From positions 1 to 29,569 of the forward strand of contig JADHYV010000133.1 of the NCBI GenBank assembly GCA_027604705.1: a DNA stretch of 29,569 nucleotides. Direction: 5' to 3'. A program made the translations under genes and the position numbers. This document shows, piece by piece, positions 9,677-21,080 of the stretch (positions within the stretch are counted from its first letter, which is position 1; each line of letters starts with the position of its first letter). Below the pieces are notes generated by a model. The model was not told the origin of the DNA. It saw only the letters and a program-made list of their open reading frames with translations, and did not search any database. The stretch is from Allomyces arbusculus (Eukaryota > Blastocladiomycota > Blastocladiomycetes > Blastocladiales > Blastocladiaceae).

Positions 9677-12348
9677 CGCATGTTGATGAACCATGTCTCG
9701 AGCTTGGCGAGCGGGAGCCCGGTCGCGGCGACCAGGTCGAGCTTGTCGGATTTCGTCGGGTAAGGGTTCTAAGTCGGGCGCGCGCGCAGACGGGGATGGC
9801 CGGGGGCAACAACAAGGGCGTGAGACCATGCCCGCGCACCGTCGATTGACGGCCAAGAACGTGCTGCGGCGGCGGGCGGCGGCGGCGGGCGGCGGCGGCG
9901 CGTTGGGGGTTGCCGCGCACGGTTGGTGACCAACCAATTCAACCATGTCACGATGAACCACGGACGATTGCGACAGCCGCGAGTCGGTGTGTGCGCGGGC
10001 CCCCACCCTCGCGCTCACAAACGGCACGCATTCGGGCCGTGCCGCGCCCTCCACCCCTCCCTCCCTCCCCACCGCGGCAAACGCACGCGACGACACGACC
10101 CGCAGCAACGCGGCACCGCCGCCCTGCCCAATTTGCCCCGCCAAAGCAACCAACATACCTCGCGATGCGCCTCGACCCACGCCAATAGCACCGCGCGCGT
10201 CTCCGCCGACAGATTCAACCGCCGCCGCCGGTTCTGCACCGCGGCAAAGAGCGCGCGGTCCGCGTCGTCGACCTTGTTGTTGTCGTGCGCTGGTCCACGC
10301 TCGCCGGCCGTCGGCGATGCGCGCGGCGCCGATGGTGGCTCCGCGACCAACGGTGCCGCGCCCGGGCCACCTTCGCGATCACCGTGCTCGACTTGCGGCG
10401 GTTCACGGACTGCGGTGGCGGCTGGTCCTGCCACGTGCCCTTCCGCGTGCGGCCGCGGGTACTCGTCGACGCCGAACCACGCGGGGTATGGTCGCGTTGG
10501 ATCACCGTGGACCTGCCGCGCCGAGTGAATTCCAGTCGGGTCTTGCTGCGCCGTCGCAGCCCCGTCAGCGGCCGCACCACCATGCGCGGCACCACCGTAC
10601 CACGTCATCCACGGCTCCTGCCGCGCGCGCACGCCTGTCCACCGCGTGCCCTCGCCGGCCGTCGTCCACCCGGCAGCCCGGCCATGCTCCGCCTCGCTTG
10701 TCCGCCGCGCCGCCGCAGCCATCATCCACGCGCGCCCATGCTCGTCTGTCGCACGGTGGTCGACGTACTGCCACCCCCACGCCCAGTCGTCCGCGTACCA
10801 GGACCGTGGCGCGTGCGCGCTCGGCGGCGGCGGCACCCGCGGCGGCCCGTACCACGGCCGGTCGCGGAACGCGAGTTCCGGCACCCACGTGCGGTGCTGC
10901 GGCGCCGCGACCGATGCGACGTGCGTCGCGCGCGCGCGCATGCGCGCAATCTCCAGCGTGTCGATCGCGCGCCGCGCCGCGTAGGCGGTCGTCGGCCCGC
11001 CCGACCGCATCCGCGCGATTTCCAGCGTGTCAATCGCGCGTCGCGGCGGCGGCGGCAGTGGCGGGCCGGGACCCGCGGCGGGCCGTGGACCCGTCGAGAA
11101 CTCGATGTGCGCCGCCGTCGAGGTCGTTGCCGTCGTCGTCGTCGTCGTCGTCGTCGCTGGCGGCGGTGGCGGCGGCGGCGGCGGTGGGTGGAGACCGTGG
11201 TACGCGCGCTCGGGACCGGCGGGATCGTGATGGCCGTCGACGCGGCACGCCGAGTCCAGGCGCGGCGGCGCGCCCGATGCGCCGGCGCTGTGGGTTGGCC
11301 AGGTGGCCATGGGCGCAGCGGCGCCATGGGCCACCATCATGTCGGCCCGTCTCTCGTGCTCGCCGCTCGGCGGCCGATGCATCGCATGCGCAGCAGCAGC
11401 AGCAGCGCGACTAAACACCGTTCCACGTCCGCGGGCCACCAGTCCGCATCCGGTAAGTTGCAACAAAGGAACCAATGCGGCGCGTCCGAGGAAATCCCCC
11501 CATGCGCATACGTGCGCGCATGTGGGCGGCCGCGAACATGACGGCGGCCCCGCCCGCGTCATCTGGTCTTGATGAGAAGCGGGACCGTCGTGCGCGCCAC
11601 TCACGCGATGACCGTGCTGTTGTGCAGGGCCAGCCAAGCGGTGCGTGCGACACGAACTGGGCGGTGCCACACGATCAGGGAGAGGTCAATATTCAACGTA
11701 CGTTTTGTCGTCCTCGTGCGGCACATGGTTGGGGTATGCCGGATAGTGACGGTGCGCGTCATGGCTGGGATGGTGGTCGCCCAGCGGCGTCGCCGGCAGA
11801 TGCGGGGCCGTGTGCGCGTGCGCGTGCCACTGGTCGATGTCGCGGTAGACATGGTCCTTGATCGGCCCCGCGTACCCGGCCTGGGGCGAGCCCGGCGCAT
11901 ACGCGTTGGCCCGCGCGTACTGCACGCCGCCCGCGACGGGATGCCTGCGCGGACCGTCGAGGTCGGTCGCGCGCGGCCATGTTGAAGTTGTCGGTGGGTG
12001 CCACCTGGTGCCGTGCGGACCGCCGATCACGGCATGCGTGCCGCGGTGTCGGGCCAGGTCGGGCTCGGCGGCGCGCGCGAGCCAGGGGGAGGTCCGGTCG
12101 CGCAGGTCGCCGGGGCCGCGGACCGCGTACGTGGCCGTCGCGCCAGTTGTTGTGGCCGGGCCTCGCTCGTGCCACTCGCTCGCGGCGTACGTGGCCGCAT
12201 CGGCCGCACGGTCGCTGCGCGCGTCGCGCGTGTCGGGCGTGCTGCCGCCGGCCCACGGCGACTCGTGCGGCAGCGGTGGCGGCGGCGGCGGCAGGCCGGG
12301 CGGCGGGGGGCCGGGTGGGGGCGGTGGTCCGCGGCGGCTAACGTACAT
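9677..12348 (-). CDS. HD3, TALE homeobox transcription factor
   Basis: Exon A (12348-11702) starts MYVSRRGPPPPPG and ends ...HEDDK before AC|GTACGT. Intron 1 (11701-11411) closes TTTAG in phase 2. Exon B (11410-10159) carries long Pro and Thr tracts, a 13-residue segment RRAIDTLEIARMR present twice, FRDRPWYGPP, and the homeodomain start NRRRRLNLSAETRAVLLAW with AHRE. Intron 2 (10158-9769) opens GTATGT and closes TTAG. Exon C (9768-9677, 92 nt) encodes NPYPTKSDKLD and LPLAKLETWFINMR, with Ile at homeodomain position 50 as is usual for TALE proteins. The start at 12348 is chosen because the longer upstream frame runs through a simple (TTGG)n repeat. A fourth exon may begin at 9488 after GATCCAG. 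That would add D-G-C-P-R-R-R after R53, and its frame stays open to 9023. The protein has at least 633 codons before the PYP exon. Confidence 0.8.
10937..11043 (-). repeat. Internal tandem duplication in HD3
   Basis: The segment RRAIDTLEIARMR occurs twice at a 23-residue period, with near-identical DNA at about 10937-10975 and 11004-11043. The other five homeobox genes lack it. The pattern of Ile, Leu and Met would allow a short amphipathic helix. Confidence 0.85.
11126..11190 (-). repeat. Trinucleotide tracts coding poly-Thr and poly-Pro in HD3
   Basis: Tandem GTC units followed by GGC units on the plus strand give a Pro run followed by a Thr run on the coding minus strand of HD3 exon B. 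They are low-complexity slippage tracts and are not shared at this size by the other homeobox genes. Confidence 0.85.
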
Positions 12349-12349
12349 G

Positions 12350-12398
12350 CTGGTTGGCTGGTTGGTTGGTTGGTTGGTTGGTGGTTGGTTGGTTGGTG
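12350..12398. repeat. (TTGG)n simple repeat before HD3 start
   Basis: Imperfect tandem TTGG units just 5' of the chosen HD3 start codon. On the minus strand a frame through it would read repeated Thr-Asn-Gln-Pro, which is why the start was placed after it. The repeated GG pairs could form unusual structure in the HD3 leader. Confidence 0.85.
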
Positions 12399-15023
12399 TG
12401 AGGGTTGGAGGGCGGGCGACGCGTTCGTGGGGGGCGGTGGAGAAGACTGCGGGGGCACGACGGGCGAGTTGCGGCGGGACCTGGAGCGCGAGCACGGCGC
12501 GGGCGTCGTCGTCGTCGGTCGCACGGGAAGGAAGAGCATGTTGCGGAGCGGGCGCGTCTGCCACGGTCGCAGTGAAGGCGCGCCAGCAAGTGCGGCGCGT
12601 GCACGAGAACGGGCGGCACGTCGTTGGCGCGCGGAGCCGCGCACAACCTGCCAATGACGCCGCGCTCTCGACATGGCGCCCTTTTTGACAGGGCAAGCGG
12701 GGCCAGCGCGTCGCACTCGCGACGCCGCGCCCGCCAACGCGCGCCTTGCTTGCAGCTTGTCGGCTGGAGTTACCACCGCAAGATCGCGATGCACACGACC
12801 TGCGATGCCGGCTGAAGCCATGCTGACCGCCGCCAGCAACTGCACCCCATCGGGCAGACCACGGGGCCCCACGCGATGAGCAAGGCCCGCCACGCAATCA
12901 GGGCCTCCACGCAATGCGCATGCCGGGGCGCACCGCAGCCCTGCTTTGCCAGCGCGCAGCCGGGGCCTGGGCTTCCCAATCCGGGCGATTATCAGGAATC
13001 CGATCGCGCAGGAAGTGGGTCTTGCCGTCCTGTCTGCCACACTGGGACAGGCCGAGAGACAGTCCGGACTGTCCCGCACCGACGCCGAGCCTCGCAACCA
13101 GTCACTCCATTCACGCCACGACGAATTGGTTGAAATCAAGGAAAAAACGCTGCTCGACTCTGCCGTTCACATCGCCACACGGTAGGCACACGTTGCGAAA
13201 TCTCGCGCGGCCGGGTGGGCACGCGCTCCACGGGCGCCAACGAAAAGTGTGGACAAACATCAAACATCCTCTCCTGCCGGACCGAGTGACGCACGGCCAG
13301 CGCGACCATGCAGCAGATGGCCTCGTGCGTTAGCTTTCGCCGCACAATGCAGCCAATCCCCCATGCCAATGTGCTCTTCAACCGTCTTGGGCCGCATCTG
13401 CGCTTTCTTGTCGACTTCGTGCCCGGCCACAGAAGACGTGCGCTCGGCATTGGCGACCATCGCTTCAAAACTGGCGTGGTCGCGCGCGAGCCATAACAGC
13501 GTCGGGTACTTGTTCTCCCGTAGGCCTGTGCTTGTGACCAAACTAGCTGATAATCGCGGCAGTTGGCTTTAGCGGGAAAGAAATGAATTGGCGCTGGAGA
13601 TCGATGATGCGCACTGTAGCCGCGGTCGAGACATTCGTAGCGGCTCTTGTTGTTAACAAACTGGGCCGGCTTGAAGCTCACCTTGAGGGTGCTCCGGTGC
13701 GTCGTGGGATTGGTCTGCTTGTCGTGGTCGTTTCCGCCATCATTGTCATCGATATGGTTTATGGTTGGGTTTGCACGATGCGATGTCGCCGAGGGGGAGT
13801 CGGCAGTGCAACGGCAACGTGACAAGAACACTTTGACACGCAAGAATTCAAATCATGTGAATTTCACGTGATATGATCCGAGACAGTTGAGCCGGGATCA
13901 GGCAAAATACTCGATTGTGCCGGATTCGGAAATGCCTCCTGCGGGACGCTTGTTCGGATAGTCCCGGACACCAGATTGGGGAACTCTGAGGCCCGCGTGA
14001 TGGAAGCTCGATTGTGCGGTTGGATGCGAAGCAAGGTGCATCGACGGACACGGGCGCACCTGCCACTAGATCAGTCCGAGAACTGGTGGCGGCCGAAGCC
14101 CCGCGGAAGACTGGCCGAAGGCTGTTGCGCCGCTTTCTTTTTGTGCGTGCAAGGACCGAACTGCCAGTCTGCGCGTGTGCCCGTTTCGGGGCGTTGCGCA
14201 CCACGTTTTGTGCAGACGTGCGCATATTATCCCAGCACGACGCCATGACTGGCCGGAATTCGAGCAAGCGCGGACGGACTTCAGCATGAATTTTTTGTCG
14301 GTCAAGAACGGACAAGAGGGGACTTCGCGCGTCGATGGGCCCAAAGGCACGCCGGCAACCGGTTACAGATTGCAGTCGGCTGGCCGCCGGAGGGCTCTGC
14401 GGGTGGGATTGGTTGGCCCCAGCTCAGGATAATGCCTTGTTGTTATGATTGGCACATATGAGTGCCGCTACACACGAGAACCGCGCAGCTACGGGCGTAT
14501 ATCGTTCGGTGAGAATCTTTAGAGCGAAGCCGCGAGTGAGAAGGAAGCAACATTTGTCTTTTTTGCCGAAGAAGCACCTCACAATCTGCAAAGCAGGGCC
14601 CCCACGCCTGCAGTAGTTGGGACCATACCGCCTGCTGGGCAGGCCCCCTAGTGCTCTTGTTATTCGACATATATTGAAGCGAAAAGGTGCGATAGTCAGA
14701 ACACAGCATTTAACATGATCATGGCCGCCACGTTACAAGTCGTCAAGTATTCTGATACGTTCAAAAATGGTAGACATTCTGTCTGGTAAATTTTGTGCCA
14801 GCAGCGCCAGCATCGCTTCAGGTCGCAGCACTGGCACTAACAACCCCACTGCAGCCAGCTGCCGCTCGCTGCCTTCCGGTTGGCTGTGCACTCAAGGTGC
14901 GGAGCCAAGACACGCATCGAATAGGTATCATTTTGCGCTGTTTGATCACCACGACCGGGCCGTCCAACGCACTGTGCGCGCAAGGAACTATCGTCGGTGC
15001 GCGAACACCACAGCCGTTTGGTG
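12399..15023. other. Divergent gap between HD3 and HD4
   Basis: Apart from the hAT fragment, nothing is recognised. The part from about 13800 to 14770 is visibly less GC-rich than the genes on both sides and lacks long frames with familiar motifs. It may be old transposon-derived sequence. Confidence 0.45.
13345..13545 (-). mobile_element. hAT-family DNA transposase fragment, decayed
   Basis: On the minus strand a frame reads RENKYPTLLWLARDH, then ANAERTSSVAGHEVDKKAQM, then PKTVEEHIGMGDWL. This follows the C-terminal dimerisation domain of hAT transposases, whose usual form is YPtL.rlArd...as.ER.FS.aG...kkR..l.p.tVe...l..Wl. The typical F before S is T here, and the Arg of the kkR stretch is replaced. 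Only this domain is visible: I find no catalytic region upstream in frame and no terminal inverted repeats. It looks like an old broken cut-and-paste transposon lying between HD3 and HD4. Confidence 0.7.
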
Positions 15024-15411
15024 CTGGAGCGCGATTTGTCGACGACCCAAGCCGAAAATGAACATAATTTTAATCGCCGACCATTCACGCTCTCCGCCTC
15101 GACCTCAGGCAGCCCTCCAGCGCGCTCAGCAGGAGGACATGAGCACCAGCAGCGCACAAGCGACGCGCAATGTGAGAACTGGCGTCCCGAAATCGCAAAA
15201 GCAGCGATTGGGCCAGACACCGCCACCATCATTGGCGTTCGCTCGGTCCAACGGCTGAGGGGTTCGCCAAGGCCGGCCAGCTGTCCCTTTCCCCTGCAAG
15301 AATTCCCGGGTTTGGCCGGCGGGAGCTCGTCGAGCACCCGCACGCGCGCGCTCGCCGTCATCACTACCTCGTTCACTGTGCTGCCGCCGTGCTCCACGGC
15401 GTCGCTTCTCT
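15024..15411 (+). promoter_or_regulatory. Conserved 5' flank of HD4
   Basis: This holds the HD4 copies of the shared upstream blocks: GGAGCGCGATTTGTCG with AAGCCGAAAATGAA and TAATTTTAATCGCC (15024-15098), GCGCAATGTGAGAAC (about 15165-15179), and GTGCTCCACGGCGTC (about 15389-15403). The AT-rich first block is about 520 bases before the start codon at 15573, the same spacing as in HD1 and HD6. Read as promoter or 5' leader; experimentally undefined. Confidence 0.45.
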
Positions 15412-15572
15412 TCGCGCACTTGGCCACAAAGAATTTGCTGGCGACCCGACTCGACGACGACACTTTCCGTGGACGACAGCACCCACTCCAGCAATTGCGA
15501 TTTGCGCACCAACACCCTCGTGTATCCTGCGCGCGCACGGCGAGCACGACGTATACGCTCAGTTCGGCGCCC

Positions 15573-18500
15573 ATGTACCCAGTTTGGCACCGGCGCATCG
15601 GCAGTCCACCGCTGCCCCAGTTTGAGCCCGACGACGACGACGCTCGCCGTCACCTGCCGCCGCCCTCACGATGGCGACCGACTGCGCCCGAGCACCAGGC
15701 ACCGGATTGGCGGCAACAGCAGCACGACGCACGACTTAGCTCTTGGTCGGCCGACCACCCGCTCGTGCACGCCCACTGCAAACAGCAGCTCGGTGCGTAT
15801 ACAGGGATCACGCGTCCCCAGTCCACCAGTCACGCATCCACCTTACCCGCGACCCACTCTGCGCACGACGAGGCTGCTGCCGCCCACGTCCTCCACCTGT
15901 TCGACAGCCGCGATCGCGCCGCGGCCGCGACTTGGCGTCGTCCCGATGCCGACGGCCCTGCTGCACGGCGCAATACTGTGCATCCAGTGTGCAACACCGC
16001 CGCTCGAGTCCAACAACCGCACCGGCATGCTCTCGACTTGGCTCGCATGGCGGCGGCAACGACACAACAGCAGCGGCACGTCCGATCCGATCACCACCAC
16101 GACCACCACTCTGCGGCACATGACGACCACCGGCAATCGACGACAGGGGTCGCCACCGACCCGTACGCGGCGCCGTCGCACACGCACCGTCGCGCAGCCC
16201 TGCCGCCGACGCCGTCGGCCGCCACGACTTTCCCTCCGCGGCCGGTCGTGCCGCTCGAGACCATGCATGGCGGTGCTGCGCACGACAACTTGTACGACGC
16301 TGGAATTCGAGATGCGATGCGCAAGCCGCCAGCGTCAATGCAACCTGCCAATTCCGACGTCAGCGTTCCGCCCCAATGGCGCGGTGGCCGCGACATGCCC
16401 GATCCACACGACGCGGGCGACCTTGCGGGGCACCATTGGCACGGTCATGAAACCAGCAGGTACGCACTCGCTGTTGTTGAGATGGATGGCCGCACTCGCA
16501 CGTGCACGTGCGGGGTCACTTCTTGACACGGCCAGAGCGCTCCGATGCAATGATGCGGGCGCAGGGGAGATGGCTCCTCACCGCCTGGTACCCCGTCGTT
16601 GGTCGCGGGACAGTTGCCAATCCGTCACGCGAAACTCGATAGCCCGTGGTGGAGAGATGCCTACGTTCGTACATGCGTGAATTGACGTTAATTAACGGTA
16701 CGCAATTCCGGACGTGCTCCATTCTGTAGTGCTCCAGCGTCCTCGCAGCAAACCCTCGAGCCCACTGCCGATGCAGCGACATTCGGCCCAAAAATTGAGA
16801 CACCGAGGTTACCGCGACCACGTGCGCCGCCGTTCGGTCCACGGCTACCTGCGGCGTACTCGTATCCAAGTGCAGACGACGCGGACGCATCTGTGGGAAA
16901 TGTGATGAGGTCCACGTACTCGCGCTATCCGCTAGCCCATCCGCCGCGCGCGACAGGCCCAATCAAGTCGGCGCCGCATCCCGCCATGCCACCACCACCG
17001 CCGCCTCCGCCGCCGCCGTGGTGGTGGTCGACGGACCATGGTGCCATCCTGCACGCGGAGGGGCTCGTACGTGCGCATCCGACCCGACTCGGCGGCACCG
17101 TGCGGTCACCCTTGCCGCCGCCGCCAGGGGCACTCGAGCACGTTCCGCGCCAGTTTGACGGCGGTCACGGCCACGGCGGCGGGTTTGATCCGTCGGCGGC
17201 ATGGCGCGGCGGCGGCGCGTGGGACGCGGATCGTGGCCGCCGCGACCGCCCGTGGGACGGCGTGCCGCCGGCCGCGCTGCGGTTTCCTGGACCGCGCGAC
17301 GCCGAGGGGTCGCACTATGCGCCGCCGAACGCCCACGCGGTGCCCGCGTGGACGTCGTGGCCTCCGGCGGTGCCGCTGTGGACACACCCTGACCGTGCGC
17401 TCCCTCCCGCGTGGTCGCCGGTTGCCGACCGAGCGTTGCGGCCAACGGCGGTCGACGAGTCGGCGCGAGGACGATGGGTCGGCGACGAGCAAGTCACGTG
17501 GAGAGCGCACAACGGCGAGTGGAGGCTGCACGGGCATGGCAGCGAGGAGCCAAGGACGCGCAACCAGTCTGGTCGAGCGAGCGGAGACACGAGGATGCCC
17601 GCCGCAGCAGCCCGGTCATTCAACGAGGCGAGGCTCGCGACGCAGCCCACGAGCAGGGGTAGTGGAAGCGCAAGCCGTCGCGGTGGTGAGCAACGGGACG
17701 CCGCCGGGGTGACGACGATGACGGGGCATGTCACGCATCGGAAAGACGAGCGTCACGGGGCCACCGTGGCTGATGCGCTGCGGTACCACGGCGAAGCGGC
17801 GATTGCGAATCGTCGCGCGCACGGCGGTCAAGTAGGCGGCGGCGAGACCGAGGATGAGGGCGGCGGTCGAGCGAGCGACACGGGCGCTCGGCTGCGGCAG
17901 GGAAGCGCGACGACGACGCCGCTGACCGCGTCGACAGCGAGCACGGGCGACGCGCCGCCGCCGCCCCGGCCGCTCACCGACCATGCGCTGCTGGTTGCGG
18001 TCAAGAACAGGCGGCGACGGTTCAACCTGCCGGCCGATGTGCGAGCGACGCTGCTGGCGTGGGTCGACGGGCATCGCGAGGTACGTTGTGTGAGTCGTTT
18101 CCATTGGGAGGTATCGACGAGTGAGACTCATTGTCGTCGTCGTCGTCTTCGTGGCGGCCCACGCGTCGGCAGGTGGGGATGGATGAGCGAGTGGGGAGGG
18201 GAAATGGAGAGCGAGCGTGAACCATCCATCTCCCGTTGCCTTGTTGTGCACGGCGCGCTGCGGTTGTCGCTGACATCCATTGCCCGCGCGAAAGCAGCAA
18301 CAAACAAGAAATGCGCACTGACCATGCTGATTTTTCTTCGCACCTGTCCACCTATCACGACGATGCGCGTCTCTTGCTTCGGTGCATTGCTCAACAGCAC
18401 CCGTTTCCGACTCGGGCCGAAAAAGAAGGCCTCATGGCCGCGACGGGGCTCAGGCTCACGCAGCTCGAAACGTGGTTCGTGAACCATCGGTCCGTCCGTC

Positions 18501-18655
18501 TTTTCCTTCTTGTCGGAAAAGTGGGTGGCCGCGGAATGCCCGTCCGTACGTCGAGCGCGCCAGATGCGATGCGCGCAGGTCGCTTGCTCATTGGCTGTGG
18601 TGGTGATGGGCTGTGCCATGATCTCGGGGATGAGAGGAAGGATGGACGGCGATGA
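15573..18655 (+). CDS. HD4, TALE homeobox transcription factor, most complete copy
   Basis: Exon A 15573-16459 starts MYPVWHRRIGS; intron 1 16460-16729 (GTACGC to CTGTAG, with TTAAC as a likely branch site); exon B 16730-18080; intron 2 18081-18397 (GTACGT to AACAG); exon C 18398-18489. The two long exons give 746 in-frame codons. Exon B has ten Pro then WWW, RRDRPWDG, DEQVTW, and NRRRRFNLPADVRATLLAW with GHRE. Exon C gives HPFPTRAEKEG and LRLTQLETWFVNHR, so the TALE PYP is PFP here. The likely last exon is 18637-18655 after GATGAGAG, adding K-D-G-R-R and a stop just after R53, a basic tail expected at the end of helix 3. The intron so removed (147 nt) is a multiple of three and has no stop, so reading through reaches the same stop. 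It faces HD3 head to head and HD5 tail to tail. Confidence 0.83.
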
Positions 18656-20672
18656 AGTCGACGCGGGCGGGTCTGGCCTGTGGGCCGGTCACTTTGAGGC
18701 TGAGGGTTCTGCGTCGCTCCGGCTCGATCGGTCAGAGCTTCCGGCTCATCCGCCGCATGCGCTGGATTGGGCGATGCTTGTGCTCATACCCAGCCCTTTT
18801 CGACCATGAAAGCCTTTTCGATCGTTGCAGTCGACGGGCACCATCGTCTACCTGCGCGCGGGCTCGTGGCGAGAGGCAATGTCGTTTGATTTCATTTGGC
18901 TGACCGCGCACCTTCCTCTGCCCACACGCTCTAATTTTGTAGCCGCCGTTCGCTCAAGAAGTTTAATGCACCGCATTCTTCGACAGCATCACCAGTCGCG
19001 CGCGACCGTGCGGTCCCCGACGGTTGATTAAGCGTGGCGCTCTACACAAGCACGACACGCCCAAGGGCTAGTGCGGCAACGCCGTCGTGCATTGCGACCA
19101 GAGTGTGTGGGCCGAGTATGTCGTGCTGGTTGTGGTGCTTGGCGTCCGTGAAGACGTGCAGCGTGCAAACGTTGCGGCTGCTTCCCTGTCTTCGTTTGAC
19201 CCACCGCGTTTGTCCCTGCAGACGGCCAGTCGACTTGAAGCGGCGTGCACGTTACTCTCTCCGCCAGCTGCGCTGAGCGTCCAAAAACGACTTGGTCGAG
19301 CCATATGAGCATGCCGCATTGACCGTCTCGACCGCTAATACTGTCGCTCTCGTCTTCCACAACTTTTCACGCGTGCGACGGCCAGGATTCGTCGGGCTCT
19401 TCCACGCTTGCCCACGACGCGGCCGCGCCGCCGGTTCCTCTACTCTGACGAGACAACACCGACACCAATGCCGACGCGAACGCCAGAGGAAAAACCCCAC
19501 ATGGTGCCTTTGCGTGACGTCGTCGTTTTCTCCGAGTGGGAGTCGACGGGAAAGCACACGGCTTAAACAGGATTCCATTATGGCACAAACACGATTTCAT
19601 TTTGGTTGTGCCGTTGTCTAGACATGAGTTGTCGCTCGCCTTGCGCAAGACTCAGCAGGTTCGGCGACGGCTGATTGTGGTGCTGCAGGCACATTGCCAG
19701 GAGTCCTGGCCACAGCCGCGCGCACACTCCCCACGATGCGTCGCTCAGACAGGCACAAGACGAATTGCTCCGTGTTTGCCTGCAACGCGTAACACGCAAT
19801 TCACCACGACCGACCCGACGACCATCACCGCGCGGCGACCTCGCGCTCCTCCTCTCTGGACCTGCACCTGCTCACGAAGGGTCGGCCACACGCAGCAGAA
19901 TCAACAAACAACTCTCGTTTTTGTACTTTTTTCACACCATGCTCTGAACAGCGACGAGCTCCCTCATATCCTTCCCCTCGGCCAATTCTCATTCGCGACG
20001 ACCGACCGCCACGAAAGAAACGCCGGGCCAGAGCACGACGCCAACAGGCGGCACACTAACCTCGCGCCAGCGCACACGCCTGCAGATTCATTTTGCGCCC
20101 GCGCGTCCTGCCAGCGCCAGCCGTTCCCGCATCCCATCACGTTCCGCGACGCGGCGCAGGAAGCAACGGGTACGTGCCGTCGTTGAGCTGGCCGTGGTTG
20201 CCGCGACCTACGAGCGGCCGCGCAAACCGTGGAGCGGGCGCGTGCATGTCGAGCGTCAATGGAGCGGTTGAGGGTGGGGCCAGCGCTGTTTGTTCGCCAG
20301 TGCGGTCGTAAAGCATCGATGCGTTTGGCGCCGAGAATTTCTTGAGCGAGCGGCGCCTACGGATCGCGAGCGAGAGGGTGAGAGAACGAGGTCAGTTATG
20401 GGTGACGCGACTGGGAGCCACAATGCGCGCGTGGGGCTGGCCAAGCGAGAGTCGAAAAACCGAAGGGGCGGGTCAACAAGGGGAGTGGTGGATCAACCAG
20501 GGGAGTGGTGGTGAACAATGGCCATGGACGGTCGCACACTCGGCCGTGCCCACCCATCGCGACGCGCGCCGAGGACGGCTATCAAGTGTCTGATAGATGG
20601 AAAGTATGTGATCGCGCGAGGAGCTCGCGAACGAGCATGCGCATCGTCGTTGTCGACAACGACGCCATCGTT
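18656..20672. other. Gap between convergent HD4 and HD5, no gene recognised
   Basis: Short frames occur on both strands. A pyrimidine-rich patch near 19915-19935 and GTACGT near 20168 could belong to an intron-bearing gene, but I cannot build a supported model and recognise no family. Confidence 0.4.
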
Positions 20673-21080
20673 TCAGTTGGTGGTCGGCCAAACAGGCGCG
20701 GCCCACTGGTGGCTGATCAAGGCACACCAGCCACCCATCGCTCGCCGCACGACCTCCCGTTTGAGCCCGCCCATTCTACGACGCGCGCGAACCCCGACAA
20801 ACGGCTGCTCATGACGCTCGTGTCGCGCCCCGCGAGCGCACACGACCATGTCGCGCAGCCAAACAGTGAGCACGACCGCGCCGCGGTCTCCGCCGGGACA
20901 ACTTGAACGAGGACACAACGCCCCGCGACCAACCAGCTGTTGTCAGCCGACAGCATGCTGCTGGTTGACAAACCACGCGCCGCGGTTGGTAGCGGCCCCA
21001 AGCTGGCAGACAGCAGCCAACCGGATACCACAAGACGAACGCGGCTCCATCCCGCCGTTGAAAACGCAAAGGAGCCGTAC

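Noticed and set aside
12350-12398. (TTGG)n as a telomeric or CRISPR-like array
   Set aside because: It is a short imperfect tetranucleotide repeat without spacers, in the middle of the sequence, and the host is a eukaryote.
13136-13843. A 235-codon minus-strand frame across the hAT region as a host gene
   Set aside because: The hAT dimerisation signature lies in a different frame of the same strand, so this frame is a shadow of the relic.
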